Source of the DNA: Saccharothrix sp. ALI-22-I
GTDB lineage: Bacteria > Actinomycetota > Actinomycetes > Mycobacteriales > Pseudonocardiaceae
DNA: 64,000 nt
Direction: 5' to 3'
Assembly (NCBI RefSeq): GCF_001984175.1
Contig: NZ_MTQP01000040.1
Span: 30,630-94,629, forward strand
Shown: positions 24,662 through 33,148 of the stretch, one piece after another
Layout: every line of letters begins with the position of its first letter
Position numbering within the stretch: the first letter of the stretch is position 1
Notes under the pieces: model-generated
Told to the model about the DNA's origin: nothing
What the model saw: the letters and a program-made list of their open reading frames with translations, nothing else
Database searches by the model: none
Made by a program: the position numbers and the translations under genes

Positions 24662-25945
24662 TCAGTTCTCGTCTGTGTCGCCGTACTCGTACCTGTAGCC
24701 GTCGATGTCGTCGTCGCCGTCCGCCGGCTCGGCGCCGATGACCGAGGGGGCGATGACCATGTCGTCGATGCCGAACAGGTCTTCGGAGTCCGGCGGACGC
24801 CAGTACCGGCGGTGGTGCTCCCGGTCGTCGTCGGGCTGATGTGGGTACGCGCCCCACATCCCCCCGCCGAGTGCCGGACCGCCGCCTGTACCGGTCACCG
24901 GCCGGGGCGCCTCACCGCTCACCCGTGTGCGGGCCTCCGGCCACCCGCCAACGCCCGTTCTCGGCAGCTCAGCGCGACCGTCGGGAGCGGATCGGCTTGC
25001 GGCACCACCGGGTAAGGGCGGGACAAGGCCGACGCCGCCTCGCGCGTCGGGCCCCCACCCGGCGGATCCACCGGGCCCCACCGGCCCACCGGCTCCCCAG
25101 CTCCCGGCCGCACCGGGACCCCCTCCGCCGGGCCCGCCGAGTCGCGGCTCGACGTGAACGCCTCCGGTCTGGCCCGACGGTACGACGGTGCCCTGCGGTC
25201 CCCAACTGTGCGGCTGGGTGGTGGAACCTCCTATCGCCTGGGGCGCCACCGTGCCGACCTGGACCGGCTGACCGTCGGTGTCCGCCGCGCCCCAACCGGT
25301 GACGCCGCCGGCTCCCCGAGCCGCCGCCCCAACCGGGTCCACCCCCGGCCGGGCGCCGTCCGACCGGTGATCCGCGGTCGGGCCCCGGCTGTCCCCGCTC
25401 ACCGTGACGGACGGACCGTCCCCGGACGGGACGGTGGGGTACGAGGCCGGCATCTGGTCACCGTTGGCCACGCTTTGATTGTGGTAGCCGTTGTAGACCA
25501 TGACGTTCCTATGGGCCTTGTCGTTGTAGTCGGCGATCGCACGGTCGATGTCCGACTCCGGGCCGAACCCGTCGAACAAGCCCTCGGCCGGCGCGGCTGG
25601 CGGGACGTACTGAACCTCGCGGAACGCTCGCCAGTACCCGTGTGCTTGGTCCACGAACGTGTCCCGGCTCGTCGTCAGCAGCGAGTGCGAGTCCTCGAAC
25701 GCCTTGGTCACCGGCCGCATCGCCGATGTCGCGCCGGCGGACGCCGCCCCGTGCCAGGCAGCGTCCATCTTCTGGGTCAACGCGTTGATCTGTGCCACTC
25801 GCTCGACGTACCGGTCCGCCAACTCCCACGACGCACTGGCCGCCATGCCGAGCGCGTAGGTCTCTCCGGCTGAACGGATCCGCCGGTAGATCTCGTGTCC
25901 GTTCAGCTTCACACCGCCCCCCAAGGCGGAATACCACTCACCCAC
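24662..25945 (-). CDS. PPE-like type VII secretion substrate, Gly/Pro-rich
   Basis: About 427 residues from a GTG at 25943-25945 (VGEWYSALGGGVKLNGHEIY), which has AGGGG eight bases upstream and begins 4 bp after the previous gene. The N-terminal 180 residues are helical, with a WxG turn (DAAWHGAASAGAT). A long low-complexity region (about 190-380, rich in Gly, Pro, Ser) follows. The C-terminus is acidic (EDLFGIDDMVIAP, then DDDIDGYRYEYGDTDEN), reminiscent of secretion or chaperone signals. This order matches PPE-domain proteins of Pseudonocardiales. It is the probable client of the downstream EspG. No toxin domain is recognised in the C-terminus. Confidence 0.75.
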   Translation of the reverse strand: MGEWYSALGGGVKLNGHEIYRRIRSAGETYALGMAASASWELADRYVERVAQINALTQKMDAAWHGAASAGATSAMRPVTKAFEDSHSLLTTSRDTFVDQAHGYWRAFREVQYVPPAAPAEGLFDGFGPESDIDRAIADYNDKAHRNVMVYNGYHNQSVANGDQMPASYPTVPSGDGPSVTVSGDSRGPTADHRSDGARPGVDPVGAAARGAGGVTGWGAADTDGQPVQVGTVAPQAIGGSTTQPHSWGPQGTVVPSGQTGGVHVEPRLGGPGGGGPGAAGSWGAGGPVGPGGSAGWGPDARGGVGLVPPLPGGAASRSAPDGRAELPRTGVGGWPEARTRVSGEAPRPVTGTGGGPALGGGMWGAYPHQPDDDREHHRRYWRPPDSEDLFGIDDMVIAPSVIGAEPADGDDDIDGYRYEYGDTDEN

Positions 25946-25949
25946 GATG

Positions 25950-26252
25950 TCATCCCCTCTCGAACTCGTCTCGGCCGTTCTCATCGGCGCGCAGGTACTC
26001 GTCCCGTGACGCGGTCAACTTGCCGATATACCGATCCACGAATGAGCGCAACTCTTCGTTGTGCACCCGGAACATCTCCCCGGAGAATCGCGCCGAGTTC
26101 GTCATCAACTCGCTCGCCGGCACGCCTCTCGGCCCGGTCACTTCGACCAGATATCGCGCGAGACTCACGTCTTCCAGCAAGTCGTCCCGCAGCTTCCGCA
26201 GGTCTTCCAGCACCGCCTCGACGCCGGCCGGATCGAATACGAATCCCGCCAC
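25950..26252 (-). CDS. WXG100-like small helical protein
   Basis: This 100-residue protein is predicted all-helical (AGVEAVLEDLRKLRDDLLED, SGEMFRVHNEELRSFVDRYI, LTASRDEYLRADENG). It lacks a clear W-x-G but has the size, composition and operon position of ESAT-6/PE-type partner proteins. Its stop is 4 bp from the PPE-like start, suggesting translational coupling. Probably the heterodimer partner of the PPE-like protein, by analogy with PE/PPE pairs. Confidence 0.65.
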   Translation of the reverse strand: MAGFVFDPAGVEAVLEDLRKLRDDLLEDVSLARYLVEVTGPRGVPASELMTNSARFSGEMFRVHNEELRSFVDRYIGKLTASRDEYLRADENGRDEFERG

Positions 26253-26284
26253 GGCGATCTCCCTCGGGTTCGTCGGTCATGGTC

Positions 26285-26427
26285 ACGTGAAAATCGTCTG
26301 CGCTGCAGTCGCCGTTCGGTGGGTCCGCGGGCGGCGCGGGCGAGTTCGACGGCGTCGAGACGGTCGGTCTTGCCCGCCACCCGGCGCATCGAAGCGGGGA
26401 TGGGGGTCCAAGGCAGACCCGGAGCGG
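26285..26427 (-). mobile_element. IS110-like fragment inside the type VII cassette
   Basis: A minus-strand frame reads GLPWTPIPASMRRVAGKTDR then LDAVELARAARG, resembling the KTDRxDAxxLA motif of the IS110 N-terminal DEDD domain. Only about 45 codons remain, with no ends visible. It interrupts an otherwise tightly packed operon and could be a relic of an insertion at a gene boundary. Confidence 0.5.
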
Positions 26428-27201
26428 TCAGAAGATCGGTTCCCAATCGCTCTTATTGTCGCCGTCGAGCACGGATGCGTCGCTGAAATCGGCAGCGGGT
26501 GCCGGCCATATACCTTCGACACCGTTCGTGGTGATCAGCTTTTCGAGCCTGGCCTTGTTGCTGTCCAGTGCGCTCTCGAACAAACTGTCTATGACTAGTA
26601 CACTGGACACAAAGAGACCGACGGCCGCAAGCCCTGTCGTTATTGCAGCCTCGATCGTGATCACTCCGATCGTCTCGAGGGCACAAATCATTATCGCTAC
26701 GCACAGCAAGGTGACCGCCGACGCAAACTGGATCCAGAAATCCTTCAGCGCGTCGGCGATGTCGTTCAATGTGCTGTTCAGCTCGTCGAATACGGGTTTT
26801 AGATCGGTGAGCGCCTTGTTCTGCTGATCGATGACCGACCGGTACGCCAGCTGCGCATCGCCTTTCCAGTTACCGTTGCTCGGCATACTCCCAAACGCGA
26901 GATCCACGGCTTGCCGCCCCGCAACCGCGGCGACCTTGCTGTTCCATTCCGAGGCCGCCTCACGCAGCGCGGCAGGCGAACCACGTTCCAGCAGGAGGTC
27001 TAGGATCGAGTTTTCGGACTTGGAAACTTCACCGTCGAGCTTCTGCGTTGCCCTCCGGACTTGGTCGGCGATGCCATCGGGAAGGAACTTGAGCGCCCAG
27101 TTGACGTGGTCGATGATATCGCCCCGAGCCTTCCGCATCTTCTTGAGGGCAGATTCGATCGACGAGATGGCTTCGTCGAACGCGCCGTCGACGCCGCCCA
27201 T
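26428..27201 (-). CDS. Large WXG100-like protein with membrane segments
   Basis: This 257-residue protein has a long helical N-terminus (AISSIESALKKMRKARGDII) and a central W-x-G (SNGNWKGDAQLAYRSVIDQQ, about residues 112-130), as in WXG100/LXG-type secretion substrates. Two adjacent hydrophobic helices follow (QFASAVTLLCVAIMICALET and AITTGLAAVGLFVSSVLVID). The C-terminal 50 residues are hydrophilic and unrecognised. Its start overlaps the stop of the 105-residue gene by one base. It is probably exported or membrane-inserted through an ESX system. Confidence 0.7.
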   Translation of the reverse strand: MGGVDGAFDEAISSIESALKKMRKARGDIIDHVNWALKFLPDGIADQVRRATQKLDGEVSKSENSILDLLLERGSPAALREAASEWNSKVAAVAGRQAVDLAFGSMPSNGNWKGDAQLAYRSVIDQQNKALTDLKPVFDELNSTLNDIADALKDFWIQFASAVTLLCVAIMICALETIGVITIEAAITTGLAAVGLFVSSVLVIDSLFESALDSNKARLEKLITTNGVEGIWPAPAADFSDASVLDGDNKSDWEPIF

Positions 27202-27518
27202 CAGAGTCGATCCTCGAGTCGGCGCATAGCGTGCTCGCCCGCCTGGTCTTCCATCAGGTAGGTCTGGGCGGTGAGGGACAGAGTGTCGCCGATCTTGTTG
27301 AACTCGGTCACCGCACCCGACACCAATTTGATGAGCTTCTGCTGGAGCGTCGCGTACGCCGTAACGACCCCACGGTTATCGGCGGTCGCGCCGAACTGTC
27401 TCTCGTCCATCGCCAGACCGCCAGCCGCCCTCGCCCCACCTTCCATCGCGTCGGCGCCTGCCCGCCATTTTTTTGCGTCCTCCACCAGCGTGGCACACAC
27501 GGCCTCGACCGATTTCAT
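27201..27518 (-). CDS. EspC-like (DUF2580-type) type VII secretion target
   Basis: A 105-residue helical protein. The pattern W-x-x-G near the start (VEDAKKWRAGADAMEGGARA), then QFGATADNRGVVTAYATLQQ and FNKIGDTLSLTAQTYLMEDQ, ending with charged residues, matches the ESX target family typified by EspC/DUF2580. It lies between the YbaB-like gene (24-bp gap) and the 257-residue WXG protein (overlapping TGATG), an order I know from other actinobacterial cassettes. Confidence 0.72.
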   Translation of the reverse strand: MKSVEAVCATLVEDAKKWRAGADAMEGGARAAGGLAMDERQFGATADNRGVVTAYATLQQKLIKLVSGAVTEFNKIGDTLSLTAQTYLMEDQAGEHAMRRLEDRL

Positions 27519-27542
27519 ATGACGTCCCTCCGTACCCTCAAC

Positions 27543-28289
27543 TCAGTCGCGCGTGCCATGCGCGAGATGTTCGACCAGTTCTTGGAGCCGGGCCAGCGAG
27601 GCCGGCTTCTGGACGGTGGTGATGTCGGTGTCGCCGAGTTGCCGCGCGGCCGCGCGGAAGGCGCCGAGCGCCTCGGACCGGATCTCGGTGTACCGGACGT
27701 GCGAGGCCCACCGTGAGTCGGCGGTCACCTCGACGACCCGGCCGCGTGCCACGGTGACCGACACCCTGCCGTTCGGCCCAGCCGCGGTGGCGGTCGCGTT
27801 CAGCACGGATTCCGCTTCATCGCGATAGATTTCGAGATCCCGACCGGCCCGGGTCAGCAGGTCGGCCATCTCGTTCAGCACCGAGTAGTAGTCCTCGGAC
27901 GGGATGGCGGTCGGGGCCGTCGGGACCTTGACGATGATCGGGTCGAGATCCAGGCCCTCCACGTGTTCGGCCACGAGTTCGACGATCGCGTTACCGGCGG
28001 CGGTGAGCAGCGCCTGCCCCAGTGCGCGCGGTGTGATGTAGTTCCGCCAGTTCTGAGCGATCGTGACGTCGACGACTCGGCCCGCTCGGTCCACCGCCAC
28101 CGTGATGGCACCGCTGTCGTCAGCGCCGCTGAACGCGCCGGGACCGGGTTCCGGCGAGGTGTTCGGAGCATTGCGGCCCCGCGCCGGCGGCTCCTCGTCC
28201 TCGAAGTCGGGTTCGGCGAACCCACGACGCCAGTCGTCGGCCGTCGGCCTCGCATGACCGGAGGAGTAGCGACCACGTGTGGACATCAT
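27543..28289 (-). CDS. YbaB/EbfC-like protein, tandem domains
   Basis: This 248-residue protein has a disordered N-terminus (about 1-55) followed by two related YbaB/EbfC-type modules. The first reads SGAITVAVDRAGRVVDVTIA then LGQALLTAAGNAIVELV; the second reads EMADLLTRAGRDLEIYRDEA, GRVSVTVARGRVVEVTADSR and LGAFRAAARQL. YbaB proteins are small dimeric nucleoid-associated DNA binders; the fused, exported-cassette variants are common at the head of ESX-target operons, where their role is unknown. It is the first gene of the leftward operon and is divergent from the SARP regulator. Confidence 0.8.
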   Translation of the reverse strand: MMSTRGRYSSGHARPTADDWRRGFAEPDFEDEEPPARGRNAPNTSPEPGPGAFSGADDSGAITVAVDRAGRVVDVTIAQNWRNYITPRALGQALLTAAGNAIVELVAEHVEGLDLDPIIVKVPTAPTAIPSEDYYSVLNEMADLLTRAGRDLEIYRDEAESVLNATATAAGPNGRVSVTVARGRVVEVTADSRWASHVRYTEIRSEALGAFRAAARQLGDTDITTVQKPASLARLQELVEHLAHGTRD

Positions 28290-28503
28290 TCAGCTCCGTC
28301 TCTCCTTCGCCGCGTGCACGTCGAGCCGGGTGGCGATCAGCGCGCATGCGGCCGGTCGCGACTACCGGGACTACCGGTGTGTTCCAGTGTGTGCCGCCGT
28401 CTCCGTGAACTTTCCGTGTTTTCCAACAATCCGCTGGTCAGTGCTGGTATCACCGCCGCAGGACGCGTCACGCAACGGAACTCGACACTGTGGGAACCGG
28501 CAG
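28290..28503. promoter_or_regulatory. Divergent promoter region, YbaB operon / SARP regulator
   Basis: This 214-bp spacer between divergent starts holds a short direct repeat GACTACCGG/GACTACCGG around 28359-28377. SARP proteins typically bind direct heptamer repeats, so regulation of the leftward cassette from here is plausible. No canonical -10/-35 was assigned with confidence. Confidence 0.4.
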
Positions 28504-31455
28504 ATGGAATTTATTCTTCTAGGTGGAATAGCGGTACTCGTCGACGGCGACGCGCTCGAGCTCGGGCCGGCGCGGCAGAGGTGTGTGCTGGCGGCCTTGG
28601 CGGTGGACGCGGGCCGGGTGGTCCCGGTGGACCGGCTGATCGACCGGGTGTGGGGCGATGACCCGCCGCTGCGTGCCAGGACGACGTTGCTGAACTACCT
28701 GTCGCGCCTGCGTCTGTTACTCGCGAGCGCCGGTACAGCGGTCGTCGCCCGACGCCCTGGGGGCTACTCGCTGGACGTCGAGCGCTTCACGGTCGACCTG
28801 CTGCGCTTTCACGATCTGTGCGCTCAGGCCCGTACCGGTGACGACCGGCAGGCGGCGGCACTGCTGCGGCAGGCGCTGGACCTGTGGCAGGGAGAGGCCC
28901 TGACCGGCATTGAGGGCGACTGGGCGGAGGCCGAGCGCTATCGGCTGCACCAGCAACTCCTGGGCGCCGAGTGCGACCTGACCGACACCCTGCTGCGCCT
29001 GGGCCACGGCGAGGACCTGGTGGCTACCCTAAGCGCCCGCACCGTCCGATGGCCGTTGGACGAACGCGTGGCCAGTCAGTTGATGCTGGCCCTGCACCGC
29101 GCCGGGCGCACCGCCGACGCCCTGGCCCACTACCGCGCGCTGCGCGACCGGCTGGTCGAGCACCTGGGAACCGAGCCCGGCACCGCACTGCAGGATCTGC
29201 ACCAGCGCATCCTCGACACCGATCCCACCCTCACCCCGCCCTTGGCGGCGATCACGGGCGCGGCGATCACCAGCGGGACAGCGGCGAAGGCGGAGCCGCC
29301 GGTGCCCCGGCAGTTGCCCGCGCCGCCACGATGGTTCACCGGCCGCGGCACCGAACTGGCCCGCTTGGACCAGGCGCTGACCGCCGGACTACACGGGGAC
29401 CGACTGCTCTTCGAAACCGGTTCGGCAAGACAAACCGCCACCACGGTGGTGATCTCGGCGATCGGCGGGACCGGCGGGATCGGCAAGACCTGGCTCGCCC
29501 TGGCATGGGCACACCGCCACCTGGACCGGTTTCCCGACGGACAACTGTTCATCGACCTGCACGGGTTCAGCCCCACGGAAGAACCGATGGCTCCGGAGTC
29601 GGCGGTGCACGGGTTCCTCGACGCCCTCGGAGTCGCCTCCGGTCGGATCCCGCCGAACCTGGACGCGCAGGCGGCGCTGTACCGGAGCCTGGTCGCCGGG
29701 AAGCGGATGCTGGTCGTGCTGGACAACGCCGCCACCGTCGACCAGGTCGTCCCGCTGCTGCCGGGCAGCCCGACCTGCACCGTGCTGGTCACCGGTCGCA
29801 CCAGGCTCGCCTCCCTGATCGACCGGCACGGCGCCCGCCACCTGCAACTGGACATCCTGGACCGTGTCGAGGCCCGTGCCCTGCTCGCCGCACGCCTCGG
29901 CGCGGACCGTGCCGAGGCCGATGCCGTCGATGAGCTGGTCGAGTTGTGCGGGGGCTACCCACTGGCCCTGTCGATCACCGCCCGCGTCGCCGCTAGCCGC
30001 CCCGGCATCCCGCTAACCGAGATCGCCGCCGAGCTGCGCGAGCTGGGCTTGGAGATGCTCGATCACGACACCGACTCCGCCGCCAGTCTCCCCGACGTGT
30101 TGTCATGGTCCCTGCGCTGGCTCACCGACGAGCAGCGCACCGTGTTCGGACTGTTGGGAATCGCACCCGGTCCCGACACGACGCTGCCCGCTGTGGTCTC
30201 CCTCACCGGCCTGCCCCCGGCCCGCGCACGCAAGGCGCTGGCGACGCTGGAGAACGCGTCCCTGCTCGAACGGCGACCGGGCGGTCGGTACGCGATGCAC
30301 GACCTGGTCCGCACCTACGCCGCCAGCATCGCCCACGACCTGCCCGACGACGTGCGGGAGGCGGCCCTGGTGCGAGTCATGGACTTCCACCTGCATACCG
30401 CTCACACCGCCGATCACCTTTTAGAGCCCACCCGCCAACATCTGGAACCCGACCCGCCCGCGCCCGGCGTCCACCCGCACCCGTTGCATGATGCCGCAGC
30501 CGCGACGGCCTGGCTGCAGACCGAGCACGCCAACCTCCTGGCCACCCAGCGTGCCGCCGTCGTCCTCGGCCACCATCCCGCCGTCTGGCACCTCGCCCAG
30601 GCACTAGAAAGCTTCCACTACCGAAGTGGGCACCTACGAGACGCGCTCGCCATGTGGCGAGCAGCGGTGGATGCAGCCGCCCACCTACCCGACCCCGCCA
30701 CCCGCAGCGGCGCTCACCGAGCCCTCGGCTATGCCTACGCCAGACTGGGGCTCCACGAGGAAGCCACCGACCACTTGGACCAAGCCCTCGATCTAGCCGT
30801 ACGCCACGACGACCCCACCCAACAGGCACACATCCACCGAACGCTCGCGGCGGTCTGGGAAAGGCGGGGGGAGGACCAACGTGCTCTGGACCACGTTCGA
30901 CAAGCCCTCAACCTCCACCGCGCCCTCGGCCAGCCGGAGTGGGAAGCCCACGCGCTTTGCGGAGTGGGCTGGTTCGCCGCCCGCCTGGGCGACTTCGACA
31001 CCGCCCGCGACCACTGCCGCGCCGCCCTCACCCTGTACCGACACCACGACAACCCCGACGGAGAGGCGGACGCCCTGGACAGCCTCGGGTTCATTGCCCA
31101 CCGCACCGGCCACTACCAGCAGGCCGTTGGCCACTACCACCAGGCCCTCACCCTGTACCGCACCGTTGACAACCGCTACCAACTCGCGGACAGCCTCGAC
31201 AGGCTTGGGCATCCCCACGCCGCCCTCGGACAACACGAGCAGGCATCCACGACGTGGAGGGAGGCACTGGGGCTATACCGGGAACAAGGCCGCGACGAAG
31301 ACGCCGAACGCGTCCAGCAACAACTCGACGACCTCGATCGCGATCATTCGATCACCACCGCGACCGCCACTGCGTCAATGGTCCGGAAGGCTGTGCCTGC
31401 CGATAACCTCATCCATGCAAGTGAGAGGCGTGAGCAGGACAAGGGCTCGGGATAG
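28504..31455 (+). CDS. SARP-type BTAD/NB-ARC/TPR transcriptional regulator
   Basis: About 983 residues from ATG 28504 (MEFILLGGIAVLVDGDALEL). An OmpR-type winged HTH (1-90) precedes the BTAD domain (about 95-240) and an NB-ARC ATPase with P-loop GGTGGIGKTWLAL (about 321-332), Walker B KRMLVVLDNA (about 400) and a winged helix with RYAMHDLVRTYAAS. At least six TPR units follow from about residue 680 (ALGYAYARLGLHEEATDHLD, HALCGVGWFAARLGDFDTAR). AfsR-like proteins activate secondary-metabolism or accessory genes. It is a close paralogue of the protein at 48111-50918. The natural C-terminus has been replaced: after QQQLDDLDRDHS the frame runs into the IS-B terminus at 31392, adding about 35 foreign residues. 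Confidence 0.92.
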   Translation: MEFILLGGIAVLVDGDALELGPARQRCVLAALAVDAGRVVPVDRLIDRVWGDDPPLRARTTLLNYLSRLRLLLASAGTAVVARRPGGYSLDVERFTVDLLRFHDLCAQARTGDDRQAAALLRQALDLWQGEALTGIEGDWAEAERYRLHQQLLGAECDLTDTLLRLGHGEDLVATLSARTVRWPLDERVASQLMLALHRAGRTADALAHYRALRDRLVEHLGTEPGTALQDLHQRILDTDPTLTPPLAAITGAAITSGTAAKAEPPVPRQLPAPPRWFTGRGTELARLDQALTAGLHGDRLLFETGSARQTATTVVISAIGGTGGIGKTWLALAWAHRHLDRFPDGQLFIDLHGFSPTEEPMAPESAVHGFLDALGVASGRIPPNLDAQAALYRSLVAGKRMLVVLDNAATVDQVVPLLPGSPTCTVLVTGRTRLASLIDRHGARHLQLDILDRVEARALLAARLGADRAEADAVDELVELCGGYPLALSITARVAASRPGIPLTEIAAELRELGLEMLDHDTDSAASLPDVLSWSLRWLTDEQRTVFGLLGIAPGPDTTLPAVVSLTGLPPARARKALATLENASLLERRPGGRYAMHDLVRTYAASIAHDLPDDVREAALVRVMDFHLHTAHTADHLLEPTRQHLEPDPPAPGVHPHPLHDAAAATAWLQTEHANLLATQRAAVVLGHHPAVWHLAQALESFHYRSGHLRDALAMWRAAVDAAAHLPDPATRSGAHRALGYAYARLGLHEEATDHLDQALDLAVRHDDPTQQAHIHRTLAAVWERRGEDQRALDHVRQALNLHRALGQPEWEAHALCGVGWFAARLGDFDTARDHCRAALTLYRHHDNPDGEADALDSLGFIAHRTGHYQQAVGHYHQALTLYRTVDNRYQLADSLDRLGHPHAALGQHEQASTTWREALGLYREQGRDEDAERVQQQLDDLDRDHSITTATATASMVRKAVPADNLIHASERREQDKGSG

Positions 31456-31653
31456 CCCGTGGGGTGCTCGTGTTCCACGGCTGTACGTGCTCGCGGTCAT
31501 CAGGCACGCCAGCCGCCGGATCCGCGTGCTCGGCGCCACCGCGCACCCGACTGCGGCCTGGTTGCCCAAGCCGCCAGGAACCTCGTCATGGACCTCGAAG
31601 ACGCGCGCAGCGCCGCACGGTTCCTGATCCGCGACCGCGACGGCAAAATTCCC
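31392..31653 (+). mobile_element. IS-B relic
   Basis: It begins with the IS-B end TGTGCCTGCCGATAACCTC (compare 37396 on the minus strand). It then jumps, by internal deletion, to LYVLAVIRHASRRIRVLGAT and later-frame NLVMDLEDARS and RFLIRDRDGK, all present in the intact copy. It is cut at 31654 by the IS-A copy. It also supplies the terminal codons and stop of the SARP gene. Confidence 0.8.
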
Positions 31654-32846
31654 CTGTGGGGTGTCAGAACTCTGCACAGGGCGTTGAGCTGCGGCGATCA
31701 TGCACCCTGGCCTCCAGGGCATGATCGTGTGGTGTGGCGTTACGACTGCTGCACCTGATCTTCGTCCGGCTCGTCGGCTGGTTGGTTCTGCTCGGCCGGT
31801 CCCCTGCGGCCAAGGACGTGGAGTTGCTGGTGCTGCGGCACGAGGTCGCCGTGCTGCGCCGGACCAATCCCCGCCCGCGGCTGGAGTGGGCCGATCGCGC
31901 AGTGCTCACCGCGTTGATACGGCGCCTGCCACGGCTGCTGCGCGAGCACCGGTTGGTGACACCGGGAACCATCCTGCGATGGCATCGGCGCCTGGTCGCG
32001 AGGAAGTGGACCTACCCGAACCGCACCGGGCGCCCACCGGTGAACGACACCGTCGTAGCGTTGATCGAGCGCATGGCCCGGGAGAACAGCGGCTGGGGCT
32101 ACCGTCGGATCCAAGGCGAGCTGCTCACACTCGGCCACCGGATAGCCGCCTCGACCGTGCGCCGCGTGCTCAAGCGCCTGCGGATACCGCCCGCGCCCAG
32201 GCGTGACAGCGACACCTCCTGGCGGCGGTTCCTCCGCGCGCAGGCAGCCGGCCTGTTGGCCTGCGACTTCTTCCACGTCGACTGCACGGTCACCCTCGAA
32301 CGCGTCTACGTGTTCTTCGTGATGGAGGTCGCCACCCGCTACGTGCACATCCTCGGCACCACCACGAACCCGGACGGCCCTTGGACAACGCAACAAGCCC
32401 GCAACCTGCTCATGGACCTCGGCGACCGGGCCGACGACTTCCGGTTCCTGGTGCGAGACCGGGCCGGGCAGTTCACCGCCCCGTTCGACGCAGTCCTCGC
32501 CGGCGCGGGCATCAAGGCCGTAAAGATCCCACCACAGTGTCCACGAGCCAACGCCTACGCCGAACGATTCGCCGGCACCGTCAGACGCGAAGCCACCGAC
32601 CGCCTGCTCATCCTCAACTAACACCACCTGAGAACAGTGCTGCAACGCTACGTGGCCCACTACAACCACCGCCGACCTCACCAAGCCCGACAACTCACAC
32701 CACCACGACCAGACCGAACCATCGTAGAGCCGGACTGCACCTCCATACGCCGCCGACCAGTCCTCGGCGGCCTGATCAACGAGTACGAACCCGCGGCAGC
32801 ATGACCCGCAGGTCAGACCGCATGGCCGACTTTAGGCACCCCACAC
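31654..32846 (+). mobile_element. IS-A copy with both ends
   Basis: The left end CTGTGGGGTGTCAGAACTC and right end CTTTAGGCACCCCACA (reverse complement begins TGTGGGGTGCC) match the copy at 39874-41066. The element is about 1.19 kb with a single transposase gene that carries a nonsense mutation. It is inserted into an IS-B relic on the left. Confidence 0.85.
31734..32804 (+). pseudogene. IS-A transposase with in-frame stop
   Basis: An integrase-core protein of 356 codons nearly identical to the intact copy. It has [20 protein letters not shown], the [12 protein letters not shown]...[11 protein letters not shown], first Asp in [12 protein letters not shown], second in [15 protein letters not shown] and Glu in [22 protein letters not shown] at 32619-32621 replaces the GAA found in the intact copy (LLILN-stop-HHLR), removing the last 60 residues. 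The catalytic triad is before the stop, but the conserved HYNHRRPHQA tail is lost. Confidence 0.85.
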
Positions 32847-33148
32847 CATCCCCAGGCCCCACACGTTCCAACCTCCGCTATTCGACACAATTATTAATAC
32901 CTCGACCCTTCCTATTCGCAATCGCGTTTTGCTGTAGTTCTCGAATGCCTTGGACCGAGCCGCAACCCTTCTTGGCCAAGCAGGACAAGTACCACCTAAC
33001 GCGATTGGCGGTGACCTTCTGCGACTGGTTCTGGGTCGAGTCATTCCACTGGGCCTTTCCGCGTAGCGGGCTATCACGCTGTGTGAAGGGCTGGCAGGGA
33101 CGGCCGTGTCGGGGGTGGAGCAGGCCGAAGTGTGATCGAATCGGTCGT
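32847..33148. other. AT-richer intergenic region upstream of the hydrolase
   Basis: About 300 bp with no supported gene. It includes a locally AT-rich patch (CACAATTATTAATACC near 32887-32902), unusual for this genome and possibly promoter-related. Confidence 0.4.

Noticed and set aside
23463..24698. 411-codon plus-strand ORF opposite EspG
   Set aside because: Shadow of EspG and the 134-aa gene; composition typical of antisense GC-rich frames.
25021..25450. Possible tandem-repeat or CRISPR-like region in the PPE-like gene
   Set aside because: The repetitiveness is Gly/Pro codon bias without a regular period or conserved spacers.
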